64,000 nt of DNA, from the NCBI RefSeq assembly GCF_042477335.2, contig NC_091247.1, positions 231,707,001 through 231,771,000 of the forward strand. The letters are read 5' to 3'. The notes beneath the pieces are model-generated. The model made no database searches and had not been told where the DNA came from. It saw only the letters and a list, made by a program, of their open reading frames with translations. The stretch is from Ovis canadensis. Lineage: Eukaryota; Chordata; Mammalia; Artiodactyla; Bovidae. Positions 54,491-64,000 of this stretch are shown here, piece after piece (position 1 is the first letter of the stretch; every line of letters begins with the position of its first letter). The translations under genes and the position numbers were made by a program.

Positions 54491-57119
54491 TTTCTCAGTT
54501 GCCTACTTGAGATACTGGAAGCGCAGACTCTGCCCTCCTATGGAGAGGTCACACAAACCTCCCTGGCCCTCAGCAGGCATTTGGCCGCCTACACTGATGA
54601 CCTATGGATCCTGTCTCTGACCCGGTCTCTTTGCTGACCTCCGTGCCCGCGTGCCTGGCTTCTTTGTGGCTCGCCCTCTCTGAGTTGTGCTGGCCCTGAG
54701 CCCGTGCTTCCTGAGCTGGAAGCTTCTCTTTCTGCTCACCAGCCTAGTGAATGACCCCTCCTGAGCTAGAAGTCTGGGTATCCTCCGTGGCCTCTGTCCA
54801 CTCTTCCCGGTAGTGTCCAGCTGCCCCTAGATTCTGCTGCTCCTGTCTTTGAGCCCTCTCCTGTCCGCCTGTGTCCTCCTGCCCCAACAGCTCCTGCCTA
54901 AGTTCGGATCTCCCCTTGAGCCGGCTGCCACCAGCCACTAATGGGGCCAAGCCTGTATGGGACCTGGTGGGGAGGGTGGTAGCTCCCAGGACGGGCAGGG
55001 GCACCTCAAAGAGTGAAGGGGGCGGTGTAGTCAGGCGGGTGGACAAAAGAGACCCAGAGGGAGCCGTGGGAGGTGGAGGCTGCGTCGCTGAGGCCTGACG
55101 GCCGGAAGCCGCGGACGCGGGCCATCAGACCAGCTGGGCACCTGGCGGGGTTCTAGGAGGGCAGTGTGTGCAGAGCCACGCCATGCTGAGGTCAAGGTGG
55201 GGCGTGGACATCACACATGGCAAATGTAGACCTCCACTCAGGATGGGGCCTAGTGATGCCTCCAGGGAAGTGAGACAAATGCCGGGAAGGATAAGAATGG
55301 TGGATGGAGTGAAGCCTCGTGTGCAGAAAGGGAGTGAACTCAGGTGTCTTTACCCGGGGTGGGCAGGAGGGCAGAGCAGCTCTGAGAAGCAGGTGGATGT
55401 CTGGAAGGCCTGCTCGGGAAGGCAAAGGCCCTTTTGAGGCTGAGATGGTGACCACTGGCAGTGGGATCTTGAGAGAGGCTTGCCCTCTGTCTAGAAAGCC
55501 CCACAATTTCTAAGTTTCATATTTTCACATTTTTGGCTTCAGTTTCAAGTTGGAAACTGTGGTCGTCCCACAGGAGTGGCCTAGAAGGAAGTGGGGACCT
55601 GGGAGGGTCTGAATGTGGAGGCACAGGGGGGTCTCTGAGTCCCCTGAGCTCAAGCGCTGCGGCAGCTGTGGGTTGGCCTCCTCTTAGCCGCGTGTGGGAC
55701 CCTGCGTCCAGCTGGAACCGGGCCCGGACCTGGGGGCCAGTCCAGCAGGCACGGCAGTGGGATCATGGCGTGGAAATGGCATTGCCGTACTGACCCTGGG
55801 TCCTGGGGAGAAGACGGATATCCCACGGGTCAGAAGACACCTCAGTGCCTCAGAAAGTGAGTGAGTCAGAACCTTCAAGAGCGGGACTTGGCGAGAGAAG
55901 CCTTGGTCAGAGGAGCAGGTGGTGGGATGGCAGAGGGTCGTGGCGCTGAGTGAGCCGCCGCCTCCCGGCGCCTCTGGGCAGACACTTTCTCACTCAGGAT
56001 GGTGCACTCCCTGCCTCCTCCTGCCCCCTCACGGCCTCAGAACGTCCCAGCTTTATCCCCTCAGGGGCCCTAAGCATCTCACCAGCACGCTGTCTGCAGC
56101 ATGGAGCAGGGAGCGCTTGGCGGGTGGCCGTCGCCGCTGACCGCCCTGCAGGTCCTGTGGGCAGCTCTGGGCACTGAGGCTGAGCACACGAGGAAGGTCC
56201 TGCTCTGCAGGGAGCACCGTGTGCTGGAGAATGACCGGGTGGGTGGGAGTTAGCAGGCTGGGAAAAGTGAGGCGGGAGCCTGCTGGGGCTGGGCCGGGGG
56301 TGGGCACAGGACGCCCCAGGTGGGGGCATGCAGAGGGAGCCAGCGGGGGAAGGAGGCTGGGGAAGCGAGAGGGGCTCGCGAGCGGGGAGGAGGAGCCTCA
56401 GGAGGGGGGACCCCTTGTCCTGCCCCCCTTGCTGGGAGCTCCACCTTGGCCTGAGCGAACCACCAGGAGCCATGGAGACCCCGTCCTGTGTTCCCAGAAG
56501 CCTCACTGTCCTGTGCCTTCCTGGCTCTCCTTTGCTCTTCAGGACAGTGTGGAGCAGGCAGACGAAGTCACTCTCCCATTAGGTTTAATGACACAGCTAA
56601 ACCTGCTGGTCGGGTGTGTGACCCTCAGCGTATAACTGTGTCTGCGAGCAGGGGCTGGAACCTGTTTGAGCGTCAGGAGTGGCTGCTGCTCTGCAGAGTC
56701 ACACAGCAGCTTTCTTCTAAAATCTAGACACCGGATCTTCAAACTTTGTTATTCCATAAGCCCTAAATGTTTTGAAAATCCGGGTACCCCTTTCTGTTTT
56801 AAAGCTTTTATTTTACATTTTCATCTCATATTTTAAAAAGCTTGTAAACAAGCTTGCAAACATGACTTCCAGAAAATTGTACATGTTAACATTTAAAATC
56901 AATGGTTACATCATTCTGTTACATGATTCACAGGAATCTAAATTCCATTTCAATTTTATGCCCATCAGAATCTTGTAAAAACACCTGGATAATCTTTAAC
57001 AGTCGAAACTGTAACATCACTTATTGACTTCCTGCTGCCATTTCTTGAACGATATTTTCAAAGTCTTTTCTGATTACTTTATTAGGCACAATCTGTTACC
57101 GAGTTAAAATAAGCAAGTT
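54491..57119. other. SHANK3-ACR intergenic, unique-looking
   Basis: GC-rich to 56700, then AT-rich to 57100. No conserved reading frame, RNA gene or clear repeat is recognised. Confidence 0.55.
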
Positions 57120-59112
57120 CTCAGGTAGGTGAAATAGGACCTTGCAGGCCTTCAGATAGAGGAGGTGAGGCCACCTGCCATGAGAGAGAGACAGAAAGAC
57201 ACCTTGGAAACTTATGTATGGGAGAGGAGTCCTCCTGAAACTCAACTAGAAACAAGTCTCGTGACACTCAGGCATGGGAAGTTAGAGACCCCCAGCAGAC
57301 ACGGTGCCCAAGAGCGAGGCCGGTGGAGGGGGCAAATCCCCCCACACTCAGGGTGCGGAGGAGGAGACCTCGACACGCAGCGGCAGGGATAAAGCCCTTG
57401 TGCCACTCAGATAGCTGGTGCTCCTGAGACCCGACTGCATTCTTCTCAGGGAAATAAAACCTCTTGCCTGACAGGAAGGGAAATAATGAAGACTGAACTC
57501 AAGTAAGGAAATTAAATCACCCTGCTTCTCACCAGGGGGATAAGTCCTTGTCACTTCCTAGTAAATAAAGATGAAAGGCGTGTTCTGGCTTTGTAACAAG
57601 AGAGACAAGACCTTCTGGCCTGCAGGGAGAGTAGATTTAGGGACAGTCATGTAGAGAAAGTGGTAACTTCCTGACAACGAAATGCATGAGAGGATGTCTC
57701 TGGACTCTGGAGAGGAAATGAGATGTCCTGACGATTAGATAGGAGAGACGGAGATGCCTGATGCCCAGGGATGAGGAGGGCTCACAGAGGGAAGATGAGG
57801 TGTGCTTGTGGTACAGCAGGAGAGAGGAGACCCCTTGGTCACTCAGAGAGAAGAGGCAGGGCCTCCAGATACAGAGCAGAAGAGATGAGGCGTGTCAGGT
57901 GGAGACAAGACCCCCCGACACTCAGGGCCTGTAAGACCTGCTTGTGCTCAAATGGGAGATACGAGATTTCATGGCCCTCAGATAGTGGAGATGAGACCTC
58001 AAGACACTCAGGAAGGGCAGGAAAGACTTCAGACGGGGTGGAGTTGGGAGATTCGGATGCTTACGTAGAAGAGAGGAGACCTCGAGGTGCTCAGGTGGGG
58101 AATATGGAAGCTTAGGATTCCGACAGGGGGACCAGGACCTCCTCCAGCAGGAGCCTGGGGACGGCCTGGCAGTCAGGTGGGGACACGGGAGCCCCAGCAC
58201 CTCAGTGTGTCAGTTGAAGGTGCAGAGCACTCACAGAGGTGAGACGCAGCCTCCTGACACTCCGCGGCCACGAGACCTTTCGGTTCTTAGGTAGAGAAGA
58301 TGGGACAAAGTCACTCTCCCGTCTGAGGTCTTTGGTCCTGAGCTGGAAGAAAAGAGAGATCCCCACAGTCAGGGGGAGGAGATGATAGCTTCCATCAGCA
58401 GGTAAGATATGAGCGACCTACTGGGCGTTCAGTTGAGGGGGATGTGACATGAAGGTCACATGAGATGAGAAATTCAGTTAGTTCAGTCGCTCAGTCGTGT
58501 CTGACTCTTCGCGACCCCGTGGACTCCCCAGCACACCTGGTCTCCCTGTCCATCACCAACTCCCGGAGCTTGTTCAAACTCATGTCCATCAAGTTGGTGA
58601 TGCCATCCCCCCACCTCGCAAGTAGAACATTCAGTTAGAGAAGATGCTCAGGGAGGAGAAGTGGGGTCGTCTGAATATCTGAAGCGCTTCGCACCTGGAA
58701 AGAGGACAGGAGGTGTCCTGACACTTGGGCCGGAGAGGTAGGTGGTGCCTCGTGACCGTCACGTAAGTGAGGAGTGACTCCTGGCCATTCGGACAGGCCA
58801 GCTGAGACCTTGTGCCCAGGTACAGGTGCTGAGGCTGCTCCTGCAGCAGGTAGAGACGTGACCTCAGCACGCGCTGGCAGGGGAGGTAGAACTTTTTACC
58901 ATCCAGGTAGGTGAGTGGAGCGTTTTTCTGTTCCGGGACACGAGATGCTGTCTCCTGACAAGCAGAAGCAGCATTATTTCATGACATTCAGGTATCTGTG
59001 CTGAGAATTCCTGCCACTCAGGTACAGAAGACAACTTTCTGCGTTGCGTTTCTCCCGGAAAGGAGACCTGGAGACATCCGGGCAGAAGATGCGAGACTTT
59101 GTGGACCGAAAA
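57120..59112. repeat. Degenerate about 29-bp tandem array upstream of ACR
   Basis: About 60 diverged units of 25-34 bp, each roughly a purine-rich GAGAAGATGAGACCT half followed by CCTGACACTCAGG. Clear units include GAGATGAGACCTCAAGACAC at 57980, GAGAGGAGACCTCGAGGTGC near 58071 and CAGGTAGAGACGTGACCTCA near 58845. Unit junctions often read CAGGTA, like a 5' splice site. It is interrupted by the BovB insertion at 58482-58628. I do not recognise the family. Confidence 0.8.
58482..58628 (-). mobile_element. 5'-truncated BovB fragment inside the array
   Basis: Reverse-strand BovB tail (TTCAGTCGCTCAGTCGTGTC onward), about 147 bp, flanked by the 10-bp duplication ATTCAGTTAG at 58472-58481 and 58629-58638. 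It shows the array already existed when the element inserted. Confidence 0.93.
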
Positions 59113-59134
59113 GTGGGCTTCATAGTTCTAAGCT

Positions 59135-59406
59135 GCTGCTGCTGCTAAGTCGCTTCAGTCGTGTCCGACTCTGTGCGACCCCAGAGACGGCAGCCCACCA
59201 GACTCCCCCGCCCCTGGGATTCTCCAGGCAAGAACACTGGAGTGGGTTGCCATTTCCTTCTCCAATGCATGAAAGGGAAAAGTGAAAGTGAAGTCGCTCA
59301 GTCGTGTCCGACTCTTCGCAACCCCATGCACTGCAGCCCACCAGGCTCCTCCGTCCATCGGATTTTCCAGGCAAGAGCACTGGAGTGGGTGCCATCACTT
59401 TCTCCG
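59135..59406 (-). mobile_element. Bov-A2 dimeric SINE
   Basis: Two tandem BovB-tail units (each with the CAGTCGTGTCCGACTCT core and TTCTCCAGGCAAGAACACTG-type end) joined by AAAGTGAAAGTGAAGTC. Flanked by the 11-bp duplication AGTTCTAAGCT at 59124-59134 and 59407-59417. It lies about 360 bp upstream of the ACR start codon. Confidence 0.94.
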
Positions 59407-59519
59407 AGTTCTAAGCTAGGGAAAGTCAGAATGGTCTTTAGAAAGGGTGCTGAGAGCACGCCCTTGGAAGAGGGAAAGGGTTCGCCTTCTGCAGGGTTAT
59501 GGTCTGTCAGTCTGTGGAG

Positions 59520-59764
59520 CCTGACTCCCTTGAGCTGCTGACGCGCTGGACCGTCTTCTCACAGAGGGGCTGACCGTGGGTACAGTTTGCGCGAGGGCTG
59601 GGGGAGGCTGTGCAAGACGTCGGGAAGTCGCTGCAGCATGAACCGCCTGGCCTGGTTTCTGGAGGGTGGGGGTGGGACGTCACCCTGCTGATTGGTCGGA
59701 AGGCCGTGAAGCTTTGTGAGGTCACTGGGCTTCCAGGCCTGGCCGGGGCAGGCGTTTGGCAGAG
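59520..59764 (+). promoter_or_regulatory. ACR: ACR proximal promoter
   Basis: Upstream of the ACR start are GACGTCA at 59676-59682 (seven of eight bases of a CRE), an inverted CCAAT box ATTGG at 59691-59695 and a CRE-like TGAGGTCA at 59717-59724. Acrosin is a spermatid gene and CRE sites bound by CREM are typical of that class. No TATA box seen. Sites are motif matches only. Confidence 0.6.
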
Positions 59765-59832
59765 ATGCTGCCAACTGCCGTTCTGCTGGTCTTGGCAGTA
59801 TCTGTGGTCGCCAGAGATAACACCACGTGTGA
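59765..59832 (+). CDS. ACR: ACR exon 1 (signal peptide)
   Basis: 68 nt from ATG to the first two bases of Asp23, ending before GTAAGT. Encodes the signal peptide and start of the light chain (ARDNTTC). Confidence 0.94.
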
Positions 59833-61487
59833 GTAAGTGTCAGACAACTTGGGGAGGGGGAGGGTGTCTTGAGTAACAGACCCCGTGCAGACTCCCTCTG
59901 TCTGGGGCTCTGCAGAAAGCCAAGCTGGGGCCTTAGCATTCCCCTGGGTCTCACGGTGCTTGTGCCCCACATCGCCAATGCGGACCTTCCCTCCTCCCGC
60001 CATCCTCAGCCCGGAGCCCCCAGAGCCCCTGGCATCTAGAGTTTCCTCCCGAGAGGAACTCGGGGGCTTCTGCAAAGCACAGGCCGGTCTCCACTGCCCC
60101 CCGTCCCCACCAGTGACCGGCTTCACTGCCTCTTGAGCATCGAGTCCTGGAGCCTGGGAAACACCTCCCCCCGGCCCTGCGCTTTCCCCAGAGATCCCAG
60201 GGCCTCCTCATGCAGCACCTCGGGGACCCCCACTCCATGTGTAGACTCCCAAGCCCCCCAGGTACCCTGCAGTCCCAGAAACTCCCTCCTTCTCGCCAGC
60301 GACACAGAGCCCTGGGCGTCCGCCTCCGCCCCGGCCCGCACGCCTCCCCCCGGGTCACCTCCGCCTGCGCCGCTCTCCTTCTGCTGCCGCCCAGCCCAGC
60401 CCTGCAGCCCCGAGCCCCTCGGGCTCCTTCCTGAGCCTCCAGCAGGGTCACCCGCTTCACGCCCACGCTGGCTCCCTCTCCTGCCCGGCCATCTCCCGTT
60501 CTGCTAGGGCCCTTGGTCTGTCCTGGCTGCCTGCGGCCCCTCTAAGACCCGAGAAAGCCCCCCGGCTGAGCGTTTCCCGGAGCCCCTGGCCGCCTGTCCC
60601 GGCACAGCCCCCAGCACCGCTGCTCAGCCGTGCCCCCCTGGACTCCCACCCTGGGGCTGCCCCTGCTGGCCCGGGACCCCTCGGAGGCTCCCCCTGTGGC
60701 CGGCCTCAGGCCCCTCTCCCCTCGCTGCAGAGGCGCCGGGCTGGCCTCGACCTGACGCGCGCCCGTGGTCTCTCCTCAGTGGCCCGTGCGGGACCCGGTT
60801 CAGGCACAACCGGCAGGGGGGCGTTCGGGTCATCGGTGGGCAAGACGCCGCCCACGGGGCCTGGCCCTGGATGGCCAGCCTCCAGATCTTCACGTACCAC
60901 AACAGCCGGCGGTACCACGTGTGCGGGGGCTCCCTGCTGAACTCCCAGTGGCTGCTCACGGCCGCTCACTGCTTCAGGATCAAAAAGTATGTGCGGGAAC
61001 TCGCTGAAGGGGTCTGCGGAGAGACTCTTCTCAGAACCGGGCCTTCTCCAAGGGTCTCAGTGCCAAGGGTCCCTGAGGCTTCGGGCCTAGTGGCAACCAG
61101 ACCATGGGGCTGGCCCGGACCTGCTGGGGATGGGGCTGTCCGAGGGTCACGGCCATCAGCTAGTCTGCAGCCAGCGTGACCTGGCCTACCTCTGTGCCCA
61201 CAGAAAAGTGACCGACTGGAGGCTGATCTTCGGAGCTAAGGAAGTGGAGTGGGGGACCAATAAGCCAGTGAAGCCGCCTCTGCAGGAGAGATATGTTGAG
61301 AAAATCATCATTCATGAGAAATACTCCGCGAGCTCAGAGGCCAACGACATTGCTCTCATGAAGATCACCCCTCCTGTTACCTGCGGGCACTTCATTGGAC
61401 CAGGATGCCTGCCTCAGTTTAGGGCAGGCCCACCCAGAGTTCCCCAGACATGCTGGGTGGCTGGCTGGGGATTCTTACAAGAGAATG
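59765..61487 (+). CDS. ACR: ACR, acrosin precursor (first three coding exons; gene continues beyond window)
   Basis: Acrosin is the trypsin-like serine protease of the sperm acrosome, stored as proacrosin and acting in dispersal of acrosomal contents and zona interaction. Exons: 59765-59832, 60780-60986, 61204-61487 (559 nt, 186 codons plus one base). Visible: hydrophobic signal peptide ([16 protein letters not shown]), light-chain cysteines C22 and C26, activation site R39-V40 (VIGG), catalytic His86 (TAAHC) and Asp140 (NDIALMK), and the substrate-fold CWVAGWGF. The third exon ends in phase 1 at GTGAGT. The exons with GDSGGP (catalytic Ser) and the proline-rich tail are not in the remaining 2.5 kb, consistent with a long third intron as I recall for human ACR. 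Confidence 0.95.
59833..60779. other. ACR intron 1
   Basis: 947 bp, GC-rich in its second half. No other feature seen. Confidence 0.7.
60780..60986 (+). CDS. ACR: ACR exon 2 (activation site and catalytic His)
   Basis: 207 nt, encoding [20 protein letters not shown], then [17 protein letters not shown], then [12 protein letters not shown]. Contains the R-VIGG zymogen cleavage site and His86. Most relatives, as I recall, have IVGG and GLRFRQN here. Confidence 0.95.
61204..61487 (+). CDS. ACR: ACR exon 3 (catalytic Asp)
   Basis: 284 nt, encoding [19 protein letters not shown], then [20 protein letters not shown] and [15 protein letters not shown], ending GWGFLQEN. Asp140 is catalytic. Donor GTGAGT. 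Confidence 0.95.
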
Positions 61488-62680
61488 GTGAGTACGGCTG
61501 GGCAAACCCCGTCGACGTGGTCTTAGGTGAAGGGGGAATACGGTGTTGCGTGCCTGAGCCCTACCCAGTCCCTAGCCCTGCGCTGTGAGTGGATCCTGTC
61601 GCTGTCCCCTTTCACAGCCAGAGAAACTGAGAGTGAAGCTCCGTGTCCAGGGCCCCTCGCCAGAGGCTGGTGTGGCCACCAGGGATGGCTGGGCGGCACG
61701 CATGGAAGAGCCCCTCGGCATCTTTGGAATGGGGTCAAGGCTGGGCCTGGAGCTCCAGGGCTGCCTCTGGAGGTGGGGGTCATGCCTTGAGGCAGGCAGC
61801 ATGTGGTGAAGGGCCATGGATGGGATTTCCCTCTCCGAGCCTCGGCTTCCCCATCTGTAAATGGAAGGGCCAGGTCACATGGTCTCCAAGCTCTGCGACT
61901 CCTGCCCGTGGCCCCTCCTGGCCATCTCTGCCCCCGACCCTTGGCCGTCGGTCCCACCCAGCTGTTACTGTGTGTCCTCTGTAGACCACGAAAGGGGCTG
62001 CTGCTGGGCGGGACTTTGTGCGGGTCAGCAACCTGGGCAGCGTGTTTCTGGCAGTGGGGCAAGACCGAGTAGAACAGGCCTCTGTATGTGAGCTGCACTT
62101 TCAGCTTCCCGTAGGCGGGCACGTGAATTTTCACCAGCCGTGTCAGGGGTGTGAACGCATGATTGAAATGGACTTGGCGCTCAGTCTCCTTTCTGTTCAC
62201 TGATGGAAAATCTGGGCCTCCTGGGGTTTAAACCTCAGTGTTTTTTGCGTCTTCTACTCTTCTCCTCTCTCAAAGCTGGTTTTGGTTTTCGGCAGGACTG
62301 CTGCCTGTGCCGCCCTGGGGGAAGGGTGTCTCACAGCCCCTGCCCTGGCCTGGGGTGTCAGCCTCTGTCTGGCTGCTGGCGTCTGTGGCTCTGCCGCGGC
62401 TCCCAGAGCAAGCGCACACTTTCTTCTTGCTCCACCCCCAGCCCTGCTCTGTCCACCTCTCCAAACTTGTCCTCAGCTTTCGGGGGGTTCTTGCAGTCCC
62501 TGGGAGGCTGATCTCAGGGTTTCCACCCCTCAACCCTCTGCTATCCTTTTGCTCAGGAGAATTGTAGGCTCCCATCTATATCCTGGATGTCACACAAGGC
62601 CTCTCTGTTCTAGAATCACCTTGAATTTAATTCAGTTTCTATCCCTTTCTGTTTGTTTTTGCAAACCCATCCCCTAAACA

Positions 62681-62850
62681 GTGAAAGTGTTTAGCTGCTC
62701 AATCGTGTCTCACTCTTTGGGGCCCCCTGGACTGTAGCCCGCCAGGCTCCTCTGTCCCTGGAATTCTCCAGGCAAGAATACTGGAGCGAGTAGTCACTCC
62801 CTTCTCCAGGGGATCTTCCCAACGCAGCAACTGAACCTGGGCCTCCCGGG
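62681..62850 (-). mobile_element. Bov-tA SINE, truncated
   Basis: GTGAAAGTGTTTAGCTGCTC then the reverse BovB-tail core and GGCAAGAATACTGGAG, ending near the reverse tRNA B-box (CTGAACCTGGGCCTCC). The tRNA head is shortened. Confidence 0.88.
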
Positions 62851-63525
62851 CCAAGTCTTGAAGAAACCCCCAGGCTCCTGTGATACTCCTTCTGACCTTT
62901 CTTTATCTGGACCTACCGCTTCCTTGAACTCAGATGCTTTGGGGCTGGAAGAGTACTTTTGGGGATCAGTCTCTTTTTCCATCAGACTTTTAGTGTCTGC
63001 AGGCTTTTGGGCATTTGATATTTAAAGCCAAGGTGCTGAGATTGAGAAAGCTCTTATTGTGTCTCAGGACACCTGTCTCTTAGTGAATTGCATGGCTTCC
63101 GAGGCTGTGGGCTCTGCCATAGATTTAAAGGGTCACTTTAATGGCCAGCAAGCCAGGCTTGTGCTTGTTAGCTCCATGTCACCTGTACCTAAAGGGCAGG
63201 GAATGCATGAGCCCCTCCCTGCTTAGGTGGGAAGGAAAAGTGGGGGCTAAGGAGGCTGGGGACATGACCGAAGCCTCGCAGACATGCATTCAGCAGCCAT
63301 CCACCGGATGCTTACGGGAGCCCTCCCCAGCCACAGTGCTCTGTGGCTTCCCTGCTGGCCGTGCGCCCCGAGTCTGCCCCTTCCCGCCCGTACTGCACAC
63401 GGTGTTCAAACCCTCTGGGCGGTGGCTGGGCTGTGGGTGCTGCTGTGGCAGGGCTGTTGGCATTCTCCCGTCTGTGGGACCACATCATTCAGAGGGTACA
63501 GTCGCCTTGGCTCTTGGGCTCCATT

Positions 63526-64000
63526 TCAGTTCAGTTCAGTTGCTCAGCTGTGTCCAACTCTTTGCGACCCCATGGACTGCAGCACGCCAGGCCTCCCCGT
63601 CCATCACCAACTTCCGGAGATTGCTCAAACTCATGTCGATCGAGTCAGTGATGCCATCCAACCACCTTATCCTCTGTCGTCCCCTTCTCCTCCTGCCTTC
63701 AATCTTTCTCAGCATCAGGGTCTTTTCCAGTGAGTCAGCTCTTCGCATCAGGTGGCCAAAGTATTGGAGTTTCAGCTTCAGCATCAGTCCTTCCAATGAA
63801 TAGTCAGGACTGATTTTCTTTAGGATGGACTGGTTGGATCTCCTTGCAGTCCAAGGGACTCTCAAGAGTCTTCCCCAACACCACAGTTCAAAAGCATCAA
63901 TTCCTTGGCACTCAGCTTTCCTTATGGTCCACCTCTCACGTCCATACGTGACTACTGGAAAAACCATGGCTTTGACTAGATGGAGCTTTGTTGGCCAAGC
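63526..64000 (-). mobile_element. BovB 3' part, reverse, cut by window edge
   Basis: Begins with a TTCAG repeat and reads on the reverse strand as the BovB C-terminal frame ([33 protein letters not shown]). The frame is open for 143 codons, so it is a fairly young copy. It continues beyond the window. Confidence 0.94.

Larger units (their letters stand above)
61488..64000. other. ACR intron 3, first part
   Basis: No further acrosin exon is found to the window end. Contains a MIR-like piece near 61800-61865, a Bov-tA SINE and a BovB copy. Confidence 0.75.

Noticed and set aside
57120-59112. CRISPR-like look of a roughly 29-bp repeat array
   Set aside because: Units are contiguous and diverged, with no conserved repeat alternating with unique spacers, and the genome is mammalian.
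63141-63803. A 220-codon forward frame near the window end
   Set aside because: Its second half is the reverse complement of the BovB tail and its first half is featureless intron.
61488-64000. Search for the remaining acrosin exons (GDSGGP and proline-rich tail)
   Set aside because: None of the forward-strand frames contains the expected motifs; the exons must lie past the window, so a pseudogene call is not justified.

Overview
The window is mammalian nuclear DNA from a ruminant, almost certainly a bovid. Three things show this. Its genes have spliced exons with GT/AG boundaries. It carries BovB (RTE) retroposons and Bov-tA/Bov-A SINEs, several with clear target-site duplications. The two genes present, SHANK3 followed by ACR (acrosin), are the neighbours found at the distal end of human 22q13.33. 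Species within the bovids cannot be settled from the sequence alone.

Layout. Bases 1-4200 are intergenic: an AT-rich start, a 5'-truncated BovB copy, a SINE, then a GC-rich stretch with a TG/G microsatellite. A CpG-rich promoter lies at about 4230-5074. SHANK3 runs on the + strand from 5075 to 52556, with a 3' UTR to about 54490. I placed 22 coding exons by splice sites, reading phase and family resemblance. They sum to 5433 nt, a protein of 1810 residues. Domain order is an alanine-rich N-terminal extension, SPN domain, ankyrin repeats, SH3, PDZ, a long proline-rich region with Homer and cortactin motifs, and a C-terminal SAM domain. The gene builds the postsynaptic scaffold of excitatory synapses.

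Beyond the main transcript, the sequence suggests internal starts. Just upstream of exon 11 (ATG 19362) and exon 17 (ATG 27504) there are good-context ATGs whose reading frames run unbroken through the splice acceptor into the exon. The exon 17 case has a perfect RFX X-box palindrome about 420 bp upstream. A possible 28-nt frame-shifting cassette exon sits in the last intron, next to an RBFOX-type motif; including it would remove the SAM domain.

Between SHANK3 and ACR (about 57120-59112) lies roughly 2 kb of a very degenerate tandem array with a period near 29 bp, split by a BovB insertion that left a 10-bp target duplication. ACR begins at 59765. Its first three coding exons are in the window (signal peptide, zymogen activation site, catalytic His and Asp); the exons with the catalytic Ser lie beyond the right edge. 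The window ends inside another minus-strand BovB copy.

Introns hold ordinary old repeats (MIR-like pieces, an L1 nested in a hAT-type DNA transposon, a HAL1/L1-like stretch, a decayed BovB reverse-transcriptase segment) and several small tandem repeats, one of which multiplies a CACGTG E-box.
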